A DNA stretch of 64,000 bases from UBA10183 sp041653835 (lineage in GTDB: Bacteria; Omnitrophota; Gorgyraeia; Gorgyraeales; Gorgyraeaceae). The stretch spans positions 13,834-77,833 of the forward strand of contig JBAZEP010000003.1 in assembly GCA_041653835.1 (NCBI GenBank). Reading direction: 5' to 3'. A program made the translations under genes and the position numbers. Of this stretch, positions 33,300 to 41,855 are shown one piece after another; position 1 is the stretch's first letter; each line of letters opens with the position of its first letter. The notes under the pieces are model-generated. The model was not told where the DNA came from, did not search any database, and worked only from the letters and a program-made list of their open reading frames with translations.

Positions 33300-33340
33300 G
33301 TCCCGAGCAGCAATTTAGCTTGAAGATAGCTGCGAGGGAC
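33300..33340 (+). repeat. hairpin left of the GIY-YIG gene
   Basis: GTCCC-GA-GCAGC, 17-nt loop, GCTGC-GA-GGGAC: two 5-bp stems separated by a GA/GA internal loop. It ends 9 nt before the GIY-YIG ATG. An inverted relative lies at 33622-33663. Confidence 0.8.
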
Positions 33341-33349
33341 AAGATAAAA

Positions 33350-33610
33350 ATGTGGTATTTATATATAGTAAAGTGTAAGGACAGTTCTTTATATACCGGC
33401 ATATCTAAAAATGTTAAAGATAGAGTGTTGGCGCATAATAACGGCAAAGGTTCAAAGTATACTAGGAATAGAAAACCCGTAGAGTTAATATATACAGAAG
33501 AATTTGGAACCAAGAGTGAGGCATTAAAAAGGGAAATAGGAATAAAAAAGCTTAGCGCCAAGAATAAAGATAGATTAGTACGGAAAAAAGAAAAATATAG
33601 ATTAGGCTAG
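33350..33610 (+). CDS. GIY-YIG nuclease-domain protein (UPF0213/YhbQ-like)
   Basis: 86 residues: a single GIY-YIG domain with WYLYIVKCKDSSLYTGISKNVKDRVLAHNNG (GIY and YIG counterparts Tyr-Leu-Tyr and Tyr-Thr-Gly) and a conserved Arg, closing with the basic EALKREIGIKKLSAKNKDR. Family members are structure-related to homing and repair nucleases; most are uncharacterised. Its AT content and codons (TTA, ATA, AGA) are clearly higher than those of neighbours. Hairpins of the same design in opposite orientation flank it. Likely foreign or mobile (inference). Confidence 0.88.
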   Translation: MWYLYIVKCKDSSLYTGISKNVKDRVLAHNNGKGSKYTRNRKPVELIYTEEFGTKSEALKREIGIKKLSAKNKDRLVRKKEKYRLG

Positions 33611-33621
33611 CAAGCAAATAG

Positions 33622-33663
33622 GTCCCTCGCCGCCCGATGGTAAAAACTATAGCGGCTCGGGAT
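33622..33663 (+). repeat. hairpin right of the GIY-YIG gene (inverted relative)
   Basis: GTCCC-TC-GCCGC, 18-nt loop, GCGGC-TC-GGGAT. Read on the minus strand this is ATCCC-GA-GCCGC...GCGGC-GA-GGGAC, the same two-stem design with a GA/GA internal loop as the left hairpin. A further CGAATTTGC/GCAAATTCG hairpin (33664-33684) directly precedes the ptsN ribosome site. Confidence 0.75.
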
Positions 33664-33694
33664 CGAATTTGCTTCGCAAATTCGGGAGGAACAG

Positions 33695-34165
33695 ATGCAC
33701 ATACTTGATTTTTTGAATGAAAAGGCGGTATCGGCTGACCTGAAATCACAGGATAAAAACAGCGCCATAAAAGAGCTCACGGATCTCTTGGTAAAATCAG
33801 GCCAGTTAAAGCCTAAAGACCGGGACTCCGTCGTCAAGGTGCTTTTGAACAGGGAAGCCCTTGGGTCGACCGGCATCGGGCAGGGCGTCGCCATACCGCA
33901 CGGGAAATGCGAATATGTGAATGAACTCATAGGCGCTTTCGGGGTGTCCAAGGCCGGCATAAAGTTCGATTCGCTGGACGGAGAGCCTGCCTATATATTT
34001 TTCCTGCTATTGGCCCCTGTAGAATCATCAGGACCTCATCTAAAGGCGCTGGCGCGTATCTCAAAATTATTAAAAGATAAGTACTTCAGGGATTCGTTGA
34101 AAAAATCAGACAGCGAAAAAGCGCTGATCAAGACCATAAAAGAAGAAGATCAAAGAAGGGCATAA
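33695..34165 (+). CDS. ptsN: PTS EIIA-like protein (PtsN/fructose type)
   Basis: 156 residues of the EIIA-Fru/Ntr fold. The phosphorylatable His69 is in GQGVAIPHGK; LLAPVESSGPHLKALARIS is the usual second block. No EIIB or EIIC is present. HPr and enzyme I follow after yvcK, so this is probably the end point of a regulatory phosphorelay. GGGAGGA precedes the ATG. Confidence 0.9.
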   Translation: MHILDFLNEKAVSADLKSQDKNSAIKELTDLLVKSGQLKPKDRDSVVKVLLNREALGSTGIGQGVAIPHGKCEYVNELIGAFGVSKAGIKFDSLDGEPAYIFFLLLAPVESSGPHLKALARISKLLKDKYFRDSLKKSDSEKALIKTIKEEDQRRA

Positions 34166-34171
34166 AACTAT

Positions 34172-35416
34172 ATGAGAAGGTTTAAATGGCTTTATCCCGG
34201 GATGAAAATAAAGCGCTGGATATTTACATCTTCCACCGGCGTTTTACTTGTAGCCATAGGTTCTATCATATGGATGCTTAAAAAATTCCCGGATTCCAGG
34301 ATCATAGGCATTTCCATAGCCATTCTCGGCGCCCTCGTAGTCATATACGGCATGAAGAGGATGCTGAAATCGTTCGTCGCGGTCTTTCTCCCGCAAAGAG
34401 AAAAAGAGCTTGTCGATATAATGTATCATTACCGGCAGCTTGAAAAAGGTCCGAAGATAGTGGTAATAGGGGGAGGCACAGGGCTTTCTACCATACTCCA
34501 CGGTTTAAAGGAACAGACAAGCAATATCACCGCAATAGTAACAGTCGCGGATGACGGCGGGTCTTCCGGCAGGTTGCGGGAGCAGTTTGACATACTTCCC
34601 CCCGGGGATATAAGGAACTGTCTTGTCGCGCTGGCGGACGCGGAACCGTTAATGAGAGAACTGTTCCAGTTCAGATTCGGCGACGGGTCGGAATTAAAAG
34701 GGCATAGTTTCGGGAATTTATTCATAACCGCGATGTGCAAGGTTACGGGAGATTTCGAAAAGGCGATAAAAGAATCCAGCAAAGTCCTCGCGATAAGGGG
34801 GAGGGTCATCCCGTCCACGTTCGAGAAAGTAAAACTCGTCGCGGAGTATGTCAATGGCCAGAAGACCGTGGGCGAGACAAAGATAGGCAAGCAAAATGCG
34901 CCGATAAAAAAGGTCTACCTGGATCCTTTGCATTGTAAAGCCAGCGGGGAATCTTTCGAAGCGATAGCCGAGGCGGATATAATAGTGCTCGGGCCGGGCA
35001 GTCTTTATACAAGCGTTATACCCAACCTGCTGGTAGACGGCATCGCGGAAAAGATAGCGTTGTCCAGGGCGCAGAAGGTTTACGTGTGTAACGTCATGAC
35101 CCAGGCGGGAGAGACGGATAATTATACGGCGTTTGATCATATGAACGCGCTTATAACGCATACAAGGCCCGATATAATAAATTATTGCATAGTAAATACC
35201 GGAAAAGTCCTCAAAGAACTCCTTAAAAAATATGAAGAAGAAGGCGCTTATCCCGTGGTGGCCGATTCGGATAAGATCATCGAGAACGGTTACAACGTGA
35301 TAGAGGGCGACGTCGTGAATATCCAGAATTACGTGAGGCACGACGCCAAAAAACTCTCAAAGATCATTATAGACCTTACCCTCAAGACAAAAGGCAAAAA
35401 AATATCCATTGATTAG
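34172..35416 (+). CDS. yvcK: YvcK/CofD-like gluconeogenesis factor
   Basis: 414 residues. Two N-terminal transmembrane segments (about 17-36 and 44-62) precede a CofD-like domain with VVIGGGTGLST (97-107), VADDGGSSGRLREQFDILPPGDIRNCLVAL and VLGPGSLYTSVIPNLLVDGI. In Bacillus, YvcK binds UDP-sugars, is needed for growth on gluconeogenic carbon and affects cell-wall synthesis. The membrane anchor is an addition to the Bacillus form. HPr follows 10 nt later, recalling the yvcK-crh linkage of Bacillus. Confidence 0.92.
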   Translation: MRRFKWLYPGMKIKRWIFTSSTGVLLVAIGSIIWMLKKFPDSRIIGISIAILGALVVIYGMKRMLKSFVAVFLPQREKELVDIMYHYRQLEKGPKIVVIGGGTGLSTILHGLKEQTSNITAIVTVADDGGSSGRLREQFDILPPGDIRNCLVALADAEPLMRELFQFRFGDGSELKGHSFGNLFITAMCKVTGDFEKAIKESSKVLAIRGRVIPSTFEKVKLVAEYVNGQKTVGETKIGKQNAPIKKVYLDPLHCKASGESFEAIAEADIIVLGPGSLYTSVIPNLLVDGIAEKIALSRAQKVYVCNVMTQAGETDNYTAFDHMNALITHTRPDIINYCIVNTGKVLKELLKKYEEEGAYPVVADSDKIIENGYNVIEGDVVNIQNYVRHDAKKLSKIIIDLTLKTKGKKISID

Positions 35417-35426
35417 GTGATTTGCC

Positions 35427-35690
35427 ATGTTGATAGAAAAAAAATTAACGATCCGGAATGAACAGGGGCTCCACGCGAGGCCGGCCGCGATATTCGTCCA
35501 GATAGCCAATAAATACGAGAGCGATATCATCGTAAAAAAAGGCAGGCAGGGCGTTAACGGGAAATCTATCATGGGCCTCCTGACCCTGGCCGCGGAAAAA
35601 GGCGCTGTGCTCCATATTAAGGTAAACGGCGCGGACGCCAAGGAAGCCATCGAGGAACTTGAAAAGGTAATATTGGGAGAAATGCCATAA
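35427..35690 (+). CDS. ptsH: phosphocarrier protein HPr
   Basis: 87 residues with active-site His16 in NEQGLHARPAA and the regulatory serine Ser47 in NGKSIMGLLTLAA. Both phosphorylation sites are kept, so HPr kinase control is possible, though no hprK lies in this window. Its stop overlaps the ptsI start (TAATG). Confidence 0.96.
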   Translation: MLIEKKLTIRNEQGLHARPAAIFVQIANKYESDIIVKKGRQGVNGKSIMGLLTLAAEKGAVLHIKVNGADAKEAIEELEKVILGEMP

Positions 35691-37441
35691 TGTCATTAAA
35701 AGGTATACCCGCTTCGCCCGGCATAGCCGTAGGTAAGGCATTTTTATTCGATACAAGGCAGTTTATCGTGACCGAAAAAGCGATCAAGCAGGAGCTTGTT
35801 CCTTCCGAGATCATCCGTTTCGAAGAAGCCCTCATAAAGACACGTTCGGAAATACTCGCTATACAAAAAAAGATCTCGCATGAAATGGGAGCGCAGCACG
35901 CGGAAATATTCAACGCCCATTTGCTCGTCCTGGAAGACAGGATGCTGATAGAAGAGGTCATTGAAGGCCTCAAAAAAGAGCACAAATGCGTGGAATATAT
36001 ATTTTCTAAGGTCATCGAGAAATACATCAAGGTCTTTTCCAGGATGAATGACGAATACCTGAAAGAAAGGACCAGCGACATAGAGGATGTAGGCAAGAGG
36101 ATATTGAAAAATCTCATAGGCGTCCAGGAAAAAACCCTCAGCGATCTGAAAGAAAGAGTAATAGTGGTCGCTTACGATATTTCGCCTTCCGAGACCGCCA
36201 ATATGCACAAGCAGAATGTCATAGGTTTTGTCACGGACATAGGCGGCAGGACATCCCATACCGCTATCATGGCGAAGTCTCTCGAGATCCCGGCTGTGGT
36301 AGGGCTTGAGAAAGCTACCAGCAGGATAAAGAGCGGCGATACCCTGATCGTGGACGGCGAGGACGGGGTAGTAATAATAAATCCGGACAAATCGGTCATA
36401 AAAAAATACGAGGCAAAACAACAGAAGTTCGTCGAGTTCGAGAAGATACTCCTTGATTTTAAAGATACGCCGGCCTCCACTATCGACGGCCATCGGGTAG
36501 AAGTATCGGCGAATATAGAATTGCCTGACGAGGTTGATTCAGTTATCGCGCATGGGGCTGAGGGCATAGGGCTCTACCGCACCGAATTCCTTTACATGAA
36601 CAGGAATGACGTGCCCGACGAAGAGGAACAGTTCGAGGCGTATAAAAAAGTGGCGGTCAAGCTTTCCAAGGGCCCGGTAATAATACGTACCCTGGATATC
36701 GGCGGGGATAAATTTTTATCCCAGCTCAAGGTTCCGCAGGAGATGAACCCGTTCATGGGATGGAGGGCTATAAGATTCTGCCTTGCCAGGCCCGAGATAT
36801 TCAAGGTCCAGTTAAGGGCTATACTTCGCGCGAGCGTATTCGGGAACATCAAGCTTATGTTCCCCATGATATCCGGCCTGGGGGAACTCAGGCAGGCCAT
36901 AAAGGTCCTGGAAGAGGCGAAGCATGAGTTGAAAAATAGAAAAATGAGCTTTAACCAGGACATAGAAGTCGGGGCAATGATAGAGATACCGTCAGCCGCC
37001 CTTACGTGCGACCTGCTGGCAAAAGAAGTGGACTTTTTCAGCATAGGCACAAACGATCTTATACAATATTCGCTGGCGGTGGACAGGGCCAACGAGAAGA
37101 TAGCGTATCTCTACAGGCCGACCCATCCCGCGGTGCTCAGGCTCATAAAAAATATAATAGATTCCGGGCATAAAGAAAATATATGGGTAGGGCTGTGCGG
37201 AGAGATGGCCGCGGAATCGGGTTTCGTCCTTATACTGTTGGGCCTCGGCCTGGATGAATTCAGCATGAGCCCTGTAGTTGTCCCGGAAATGAAATATGTC
37301 ATAAGCAACGTGAAGTTCGAGGACGCCAAAAAAGTCGCGGAAGAGGCAATGAAACTTTCCACGGGCGAAGAGGTGGAGACGTTTACCAATAAGCGGCTGA
37401 ACGAGCTTGTACCTTTGTTAAAGAAGATCAGGAAGAAGTAA
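35690..37441 (+). CDS. ptsI: PTS enzyme I (phosphoenolpyruvate--protein phosphotransferase)
   Basis: 583 residues, full length. It takes phosphate from PEP on His190 (GGRTSHTAIMAK) and passes it to HPr. PEP-binding barrel motifs: GAEGIGLYRTEFLYM, IIRTLDIGGDK, GTNDLIQYSLAVDR and the conserved LCGEMA cysteine. It forms a translationally coupled pair with ptsH. Confidence 0.96.
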   Translation: MSLKGIPASPGIAVGKAFLFDTRQFIVTEKAIKQELVPSEIIRFEEALIKTRSEILAIQKKISHEMGAQHAEIFNAHLLVLEDRMLIEEVIEGLKKEHKCVEYIFSKVIEKYIKVFSRMNDEYLKERTSDIEDVGKRILKNLIGVQEKTLSDLKERVIVVAYDISPSETANMHKQNVIGFVTDIGGRTSHTAIMAKSLEIPAVVGLEKATSRIKSGDTLIVDGEDGVVIINPDKSVIKKYEAKQQKFVEFEKILLDFKDTPASTIDGHRVEVSANIELPDEVDSVIAHGAEGIGLYRTEFLYMNRNDVPDEEEQFEAYKKVAVKLSKGPVIIRTLDIGGDKFLSQLKVPQEMNPFMGWRAIRFCLARPEIFKVQLRAILRASVFGNIKLMFPMISGLGELRQAIKVLEEAKHELKNRKMSFNQDIEVGAMIEIPSAALTCDLLAKEVDFFSIGTNDLIQYSLAVDRANEKIAYLYRPTHPAVLRLIKNIIDSGHKENIWVGLCGEMAAESGFVLILLGLGLDEFSMSPVVVPEMKYVISNVKFEDAKKVAEEAMKLSTGEEVETFTNKRLNELVPLLKKIRKK

Positions 37442-37452
37442 AAACTCCCGGC

Positions 37453-38520
37453 ATGAACAAACTGGACAATTTGAAATCGATAAAAAAGCTGGATCGCTCG
37501 GACATGCTGAAGTTCATTTCAGGCTTGCCGGAACAATGCCTTGACGCCTATGGCGCGGGCATGTCTTCGGACATAACCAAACCCCCGGTAAAAATAAACA
37601 ATATAGTCTTCGCCGGGATGGGAGGATCGGGCATAGGGGCCGAGCTCGTCAAGTCTTGCCTGGAGCGCGAGTTATCCGTGCCTATGTCGATATGCCGCAG
37701 CTATGCCCTGCCGGGTTTTGTAAAAGACGATACGCTTTTATTCTGCTCGAGTTATTCAGGCAATACGGAAGAAACGCTTTCATGCTTTGAGGAAGGCGTA
37801 AGAAAAAAAGCCTTTATAGTGACCCTTGGGACGGGCGGAAAATTAAAAGAGCTGTCGTCCGCGAATAAGTGCGTGCATATCCCGGTCCCGCCGGGCTATC
37901 CTCCCAGGACAGCGGTAGGTTATATGTCGATAATACTGCTCGGCGTTTTAGCGGCGCTCGGCTTTGTAGAAGACAAGAAAAAAGACGTGGACGAACTTTA
38001 TTCCGCGCTTTCGGGTATCAGGGATAAGGAGGCGGGGTTTGATGTCCCGGCGCGGGAAAATATCGCCAAACAGATAGCCGCCAAGCTTTACAAAAAATAT
38101 CCCGTGCTCTACGGCACGGCCGGCTCGACCGAGGCTGTCAGCGCCAGGTGGAGGGGGCAGATCGCGGAGAATTCAAAAGCGCTTTCGTCTTCCGGCGTCC
38201 TGCCCGAGATGGACCATAACGAGATAGTAGGCTGGAGATTTCCGGAAAAACTTCTCAAGGACTTTAAGGTCATAATGCTTTGCGATAAAGGCGACGATGA
38301 ACGCGTGAGAGAACGCGCCCGGATCACCGTAAACGTCATAAAAAAATCAAAGGCAGAGGTGATCACGCTGGAAAGGAACGGCTCTTCCAGGCTCGCGAGG
38401 CTCTTTTCCCTTATGTACATAGGCGATTTTACAAGTTTTTATCTCGCTATCCTCAATGGCATCGATCCGACCCCGGTGGACAGCATAGATTATCTAAAAA
38501 AAGAATTGGGGAAAATATAA
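37453..38520 (+). CDS. bifunctional phosphoglucose/phosphomannose isomerase
   Basis: 355 residues, a SIS-domain isomerase of the archaeal/bacterial Pgi-Pmi type. Motifs: FAGMGGSGIGAEL, the CSSYSGNTEETLSCF phosphate site and the PEMDHNEIVGW block near 250. It interconverts fructose-6-phosphate with glucose- or mannose-6-phosphate. A nucleotidyltransferase follows, so it may feed nucleotide-sugar synthesis. Confidence 0.9.
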   Translation: MNKLDNLKSIKKLDRSDMLKFISGLPEQCLDAYGAGMSSDITKPPVKINNIVFAGMGGSGIGAELVKSCLERELSVPMSICRSYALPGFVKDDTLLFCSSYSGNTEETLSCFEEGVRKKAFIVTLGTGGKLKELSSANKCVHIPVPPGYPPRTAVGYMSIILLGVLAALGFVEDKKKDVDELYSALSGIRDKEAGFDVPARENIAKQIAAKLYKKYPVLYGTAGSTEAVSARWRGQIAENSKALSSSGVLPEMDHNEIVGWRFPEKLLKDFKVIMLCDKGDDERVRERARITVNVIKKSKAEVITLERNGSSRLARLFSLMYIGDFTSFYLAILNGIDPTPVDSIDYLKKELGKI

Positions 38521-38525
38521 TGGAA

Positions 38526-38603
38526 GTTCTCGACTCTCCGCCTGCGGCGGATCGCTCGAACAATATTCTTCGAGCGAGCGACCGAAGGAAGTGAGTCGAG
38601 AAG
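38526..38603 (+). repeat. long palindrome, family E copy 1
   Basis: Outer arms TTCTCGACTC (38527-38536) and GAGTCGAGAA (38593-38602). Inner stem CGCTCGAA/TTCGAGCG around the loop CAATATTC (38561-38568). The part between the outer and inner stems is only partly paired. It lies between the isomerase and nucleotidyltransferase genes. Confidence 0.88.
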
Positions 38604-38611
38604 TGAAAAAT

Positions 38612-39361
38612 ATGAAAATATTATTGCTGGCGGCCGGATACGCCACCAGGCTGTATCCGTTGACCCTGAATACCCCAAAACCGCTTCTCCCCGTAGCCGG
38701 AAAAACCGTCATGGCCCATATATTCGATATCATCGAGCCGCTGAAAGCCGCGGACGAAGTTTTTGTCGTGACAAACGACAAATTTTACCGGGATTTCGAG
38801 GATTGGAAAAAAACCTTCAAGAGCTCGAAAAAAATAACCATAATAAATGACGGTACGTTATCCAATGAGACAAGGCTCGGCGCCACCGGGGACATAGAAT
38901 TCGTCATAGAGAAAGAAAATATAAAAGACGACCTGCTGGTTCTGGCGGGGGACAATCTTTTCAAGGCTGACCTTTCCGTATTTTCGGATTTCTGCTCTTC
39001 GAAAAGGCCGTCTATCACAATAGGCCTTTACGATATAAAAGACTTGCTTCTCGCGAAGAATTACGGTATAGTATCCGTTGATAAAAATAATAAAATAACG
39101 GATTTCATGGAAAAACCATCCGCTCCTCCTTCTACGCTTGCTGCAATGTGCCTTTATTTTTTTCCAAAAGAAAGACTGGGCATAATGAAGGAATACCGCG
39201 GGACAAATACCGCGAAGGACGCGCCCGGTTATTTCCTGGAATGGCTTTACAAGAAAGAAGAGGTATTCGGGTACGTATTTAAGGATGAAAAGTGGTTTGA
39301 CATAGGGGATAAAAAATCGCTGGAAGAAGCGGACAAAGAATTTAGAAAGGAGAGAAAGTAA
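38612..39361 (+). CDS. sugar nucleotidyltransferase
   Basis: 249 residues with the NTP-transferase motif LLAAGYATRLYPLTLNTPKP (3-23 region) and GDNLFKADLSVF, a family that couples NTP to sugar-1-phosphates (RfbA/GalU-like fold). Sugar specificity unclear. ATG 38612 is preferred over GTG 38591, which lies inside palindrome E1. It precedes metK by 2 nt. Confidence 0.87.
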   Translation: MKILLLAAGYATRLYPLTLNTPKPLLPVAGKTVMAHIFDIIEPLKAADEVFVVTNDKFYRDFEDWKKTFKSSKKITIINDGTLSNETRLGATGDIEFVIEKENIKDDLLVLAGDNLFKADLSVFSDFCSSKRPSITIGLYDIKDLLLAKNYGIVSVDKNNKITDFMEKPSAPPSTLAAMCLYFFPKERLGIMKEYRGTNTAKDAPGYFLEWLYKKEEVFGYVFKDEKWFDIGDKKSLEEADKEFRKERK

Positions 39362-39363
39362 AA

Positions 39364-40536
39364 ATGCCAAAAGGGAAATATTATGTTACTTCGGAATCGG
39401 TTGGGGAGGGTCATCCTGATAAACTGTGCGACCAGATATCGGATTCTATTTTAGATGAGGTTTTACGCCAGGATTCAAGAGGCCGTGTCGCGTGCGAGAC
39501 TTTTGTTACCATGGGCCTTATTATAGTGGGAGGGGAAATCACTACCACTGCCTATGTTGATGTGATCAATACCGCGAGAAAAGTGGTCAAGGAAATAGGT
39601 TACACAGACCCTAAATACGGGATGGATTATGAGACGTGCGCTGTAATAAACACAATACACTCCCAGTCTCCTGACATTTCACAAGGCGTGGATAAGGGCG
39701 GCGCGGGCGACCAGGGTTTTATGGTAGGATACGCGTGCGATGAAACGCCTGAACTGATGCCTCTGCCTATTACGCTTGCGCATAAACTTGTCAGAAAAAT
39801 GGCTGAAGTAAGAAGGGCCAAGGTCCTTAAATATCTCGGGCCTGATTCCAAAAGCCAGGTAACAGTCGAATATAAAGATGGCAACGCGGTCAGGATAAAT
39901 TCAGTGGTGCTTGCCTCTCAGCATACAGAAGAGATCCTGGATAAGACCGGAGAGTGTATAACAGAAAAGGCCAGGAAAGAGATCATAGAGAAGATTGCCA
40001 GGCCTGTGCTGGGCAAGCTTGTGGATAACAAAACAGAGTATTACGTGAACCAGACAGGCAAGTTTTTGATAGGCGGGCCCCAGTCTGACACGGGCATGAC
40101 AGGAAGAAAAATAATAGTGGACACTTACGGCGGGGTCATACCTCACGGCGGCGGCGCTTTTTCAGGCAAGGATCCGACCAAGGTTGACCGTTCAGGAGCT
40201 TATATGGCCAGGTATGTCGCGAAAAATGTGGTAGCCGCGGGCCTTGCAAAAAAATGCTGCGTACAGCTGGCTTATGTAATAGGAAAGGCCGAACCGCTGG
40301 CGGTAATGGTGGACACATTCGGCACAGGAAAGATATCAGAAGAAAAGATTTCGAGGCTGATACGTGAACATTTTGACCTGACCCCGAGGGGAATAATAAC
40401 AGAGCTGGACCTTTTAAAACCCATATACAAGAAAACAGCGGCTTATGGTCATTTTGGCCGTGAAGAAGAAGGCTTTGCGTGGGAAGAGGCGGACAAAGCG
40501 GAGCTATTAAAGAAAGGTTGTGTTTGTAAAGCATGA
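39364..40536 (+). CDS. metK: S-adenosylmethionine synthetase
   Basis: 390 residues. ATP and methionine to SAM. Motifs: SESVGEGHPDKLCDQISDSI, GAGDQGFMVGYACDET, DTYGGVIPHGGGAFSGKDPTKVD (in parts GGGAFSGKDPTKVDRS). GGAGAG ribosome site. No SAM riboswitch upstream. Overlap with ahcY (ATGA) makes an activated-methyl cycle pair. Confidence 0.97.
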   Translation: MPKGKYYVTSESVGEGHPDKLCDQISDSILDEVLRQDSRGRVACETFVTMGLIIVGGEITTTAYVDVINTARKVVKEIGYTDPKYGMDYETCAVINTIHSQSPDISQGVDKGGAGDQGFMVGYACDETPELMPLPITLAHKLVRKMAEVRRAKVLKYLGPDSKSQVTVEYKDGNAVRINSVVLASQHTEEILDKTGECITEKARKEIIEKIARPVLGKLVDNKTEYYVNQTGKFLIGGPQSDTGMTGRKIIVDTYGGVIPHGGGAFSGKDPTKVDRSGAYMARYVAKNVVAAGLAKKCCVQLAYVIGKAEPLAVMVDTFGTGKISEEKISRLIREHFDLTPRGIITELDLLKPIYKKTAAYGHFGREEEGFAWEEADKAELLKKGCVCKA

Positions 40537-41789
40537 GATACGATATAAGCGATATAAAATTAGCCCCTGCCGGAAAATTGAGAATAGAATGGGCTGACGC
40601 GAATATGCCTGTTTTAAAACTCATACGGGCCAAATTTTCCAAGGAGAAGCCGTTGAAGGGTGTAAGGTTAAGCGCGTGTCTCCATGTAACCACAGAGACC
40701 GCGGTTTTAATGAACACGCTGAAAGCAGGCGGCGCGGATATAAACCTATGCGCTTCCAATCCGCTCAGCACCCAGGATGATGTGGCGGCATCACTTGTAA
40801 AAGATTTCAACATACCTGTTTTCGCGAGGAGAGGCGAGAATAATAAGGTTTATTATTCTCACATCGAAAGTTCCCTTGCCCTTAAACCTAACATTACAAT
40901 GGATGACGGGGCGGATCTCGTATCCACTATCCATAAATCCAGAAAAGACCTTGTGCCGGATATACTGGGAAGCACCGAAGAAACCACCACAGGTATAATA
41001 AGGCTAAGGAGCCTGGAACAGAATAAAAAACTTTTGTTTCCCGTTGTCGCGGTAAATGACGCGGATACGAAACATCTTTTCGATAACCGCTATGGTACGG
41101 GACAGTCGACAGTGGACGGCATCATCAGGGCTACGAATGTCCTTCTCGCCGGTAAAATAGTAGTGGTGCTTGGTTATGGCTGGTGCGGCAGAGGATTTGC
41201 CATGCGCGTAAGGGGCATGGGCGCGAATGTCGTGATCACGGAGATCGATCCTACCAAGGCGCTTGAGGCGGTCATGGACGGTTATTCGGTCATGCCGATG
41301 GCGGAAGCCGCTAAAAAAGGAGACCTGTTCGTAAGTTTGACAGGCAATACTACCGTTATAGCGGGAGAACATTTTAAGGTAATGAAAGACGGCGCTATAG
41401 TAGCCAACTCAGGCCATTTCAACGTGGAAATAGACATACCTGCCCTTGAAAAGATGAGCCGAAAAAAACGCGTTATCCGCAACGGTGTCGAGGAATATCT
41501 TTTGAAAGACGGCAGGCGCATCAATCTTCTGGGCGAAGGAAGGCTCGTGAACCTCGCGTGCGCCGAAGGCCATCCGGCGATAGTGATGGACATGAGTTTC
41601 GCGAACCAGGCGCTCGCCGCGGAATATCTGGTAAAAAATCACAAGAAGCTTGGAAAGAAAGTTTACAGGATGCCCGAGGCGATAGATAAAGAAATAGCCA
41701 GGCTTAAGCTTAAAAGCATGGGAGTCCGCATAGACATACTCACACCTGAGCAGGAAAAATATCTCGCCAGCTGGGAATTAGGCACATAA
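40533..41789 (+). CDS. ahcY: S-adenosylhomocysteinase
   Basis: 418 residues. Splits S-adenosylhomocysteine to adenosine and homocysteine using bound NAD. Motifs: CLHVTTETAVLMNTLKAGGA, NPLSTQDDVAASL, DDGADLVSTIHK, VVLGYGWCGRGFAMRVRGMGA (NAD site, split) and GHPAIVMDMSFANQAL. It regenerates the methyl cycle with metK. Confidence 0.97.
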   Translation: MRYDISDIKLAPAGKLRIEWADANMPVLKLIRAKFSKEKPLKGVRLSACLHVTTETAVLMNTLKAGGADINLCASNPLSTQDDVAASLVKDFNIPVFARRGENNKVYYSHIESSLALKPNITMDDGADLVSTIHKSRKDLVPDILGSTEETTTGIIRLRSLEQNKKLLFPVVAVNDADTKHLFDNRYGTGQSTVDGIIRATNVLLAGKIVVVLGYGWCGRGFAMRVRGMGANVVITEIDPTKALEAVMDGYSVMPMAEAAKKGDLFVSLTGNTTVIAGEHFKVMKDGAIVANSGHFNVEIDIPALEKMSRKKRVIRNGVEEYLLKDGRRINLLGEGRLVNLACAEGHPAIVMDMSFANQALAAEYLVKNHKKLGKKVYRMPEAIDKEIARLKLKSMGVRIDILTPEQEKYLASWELGT

Positions 41790-41808
41790 CCTTAACCTTC
41801 AAACCTTC

Positions 41809-41847
41809 CCCAAACCCGCATCGGGGAGTCCCCGATGCGGGTTTGGG
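41809..41847 (+). repeat. 39-nt palindrome, family B copy 1
   Basis: CCCAAACCCGCATCGGGGA, centre G, exact complementary arm, followed by TTTTT. It sits between the convergent ahcY and lptG genes and could end transcription from ahcY. Confidence 0.93.
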
Positions 41848-41855
41848 TTTTTGGG

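Noticed and set aside
39330..39363. SAM riboswitch before metK
   Set aside because: Only 2 nt separate it from the upstream gene and no aptamer sequence is present.
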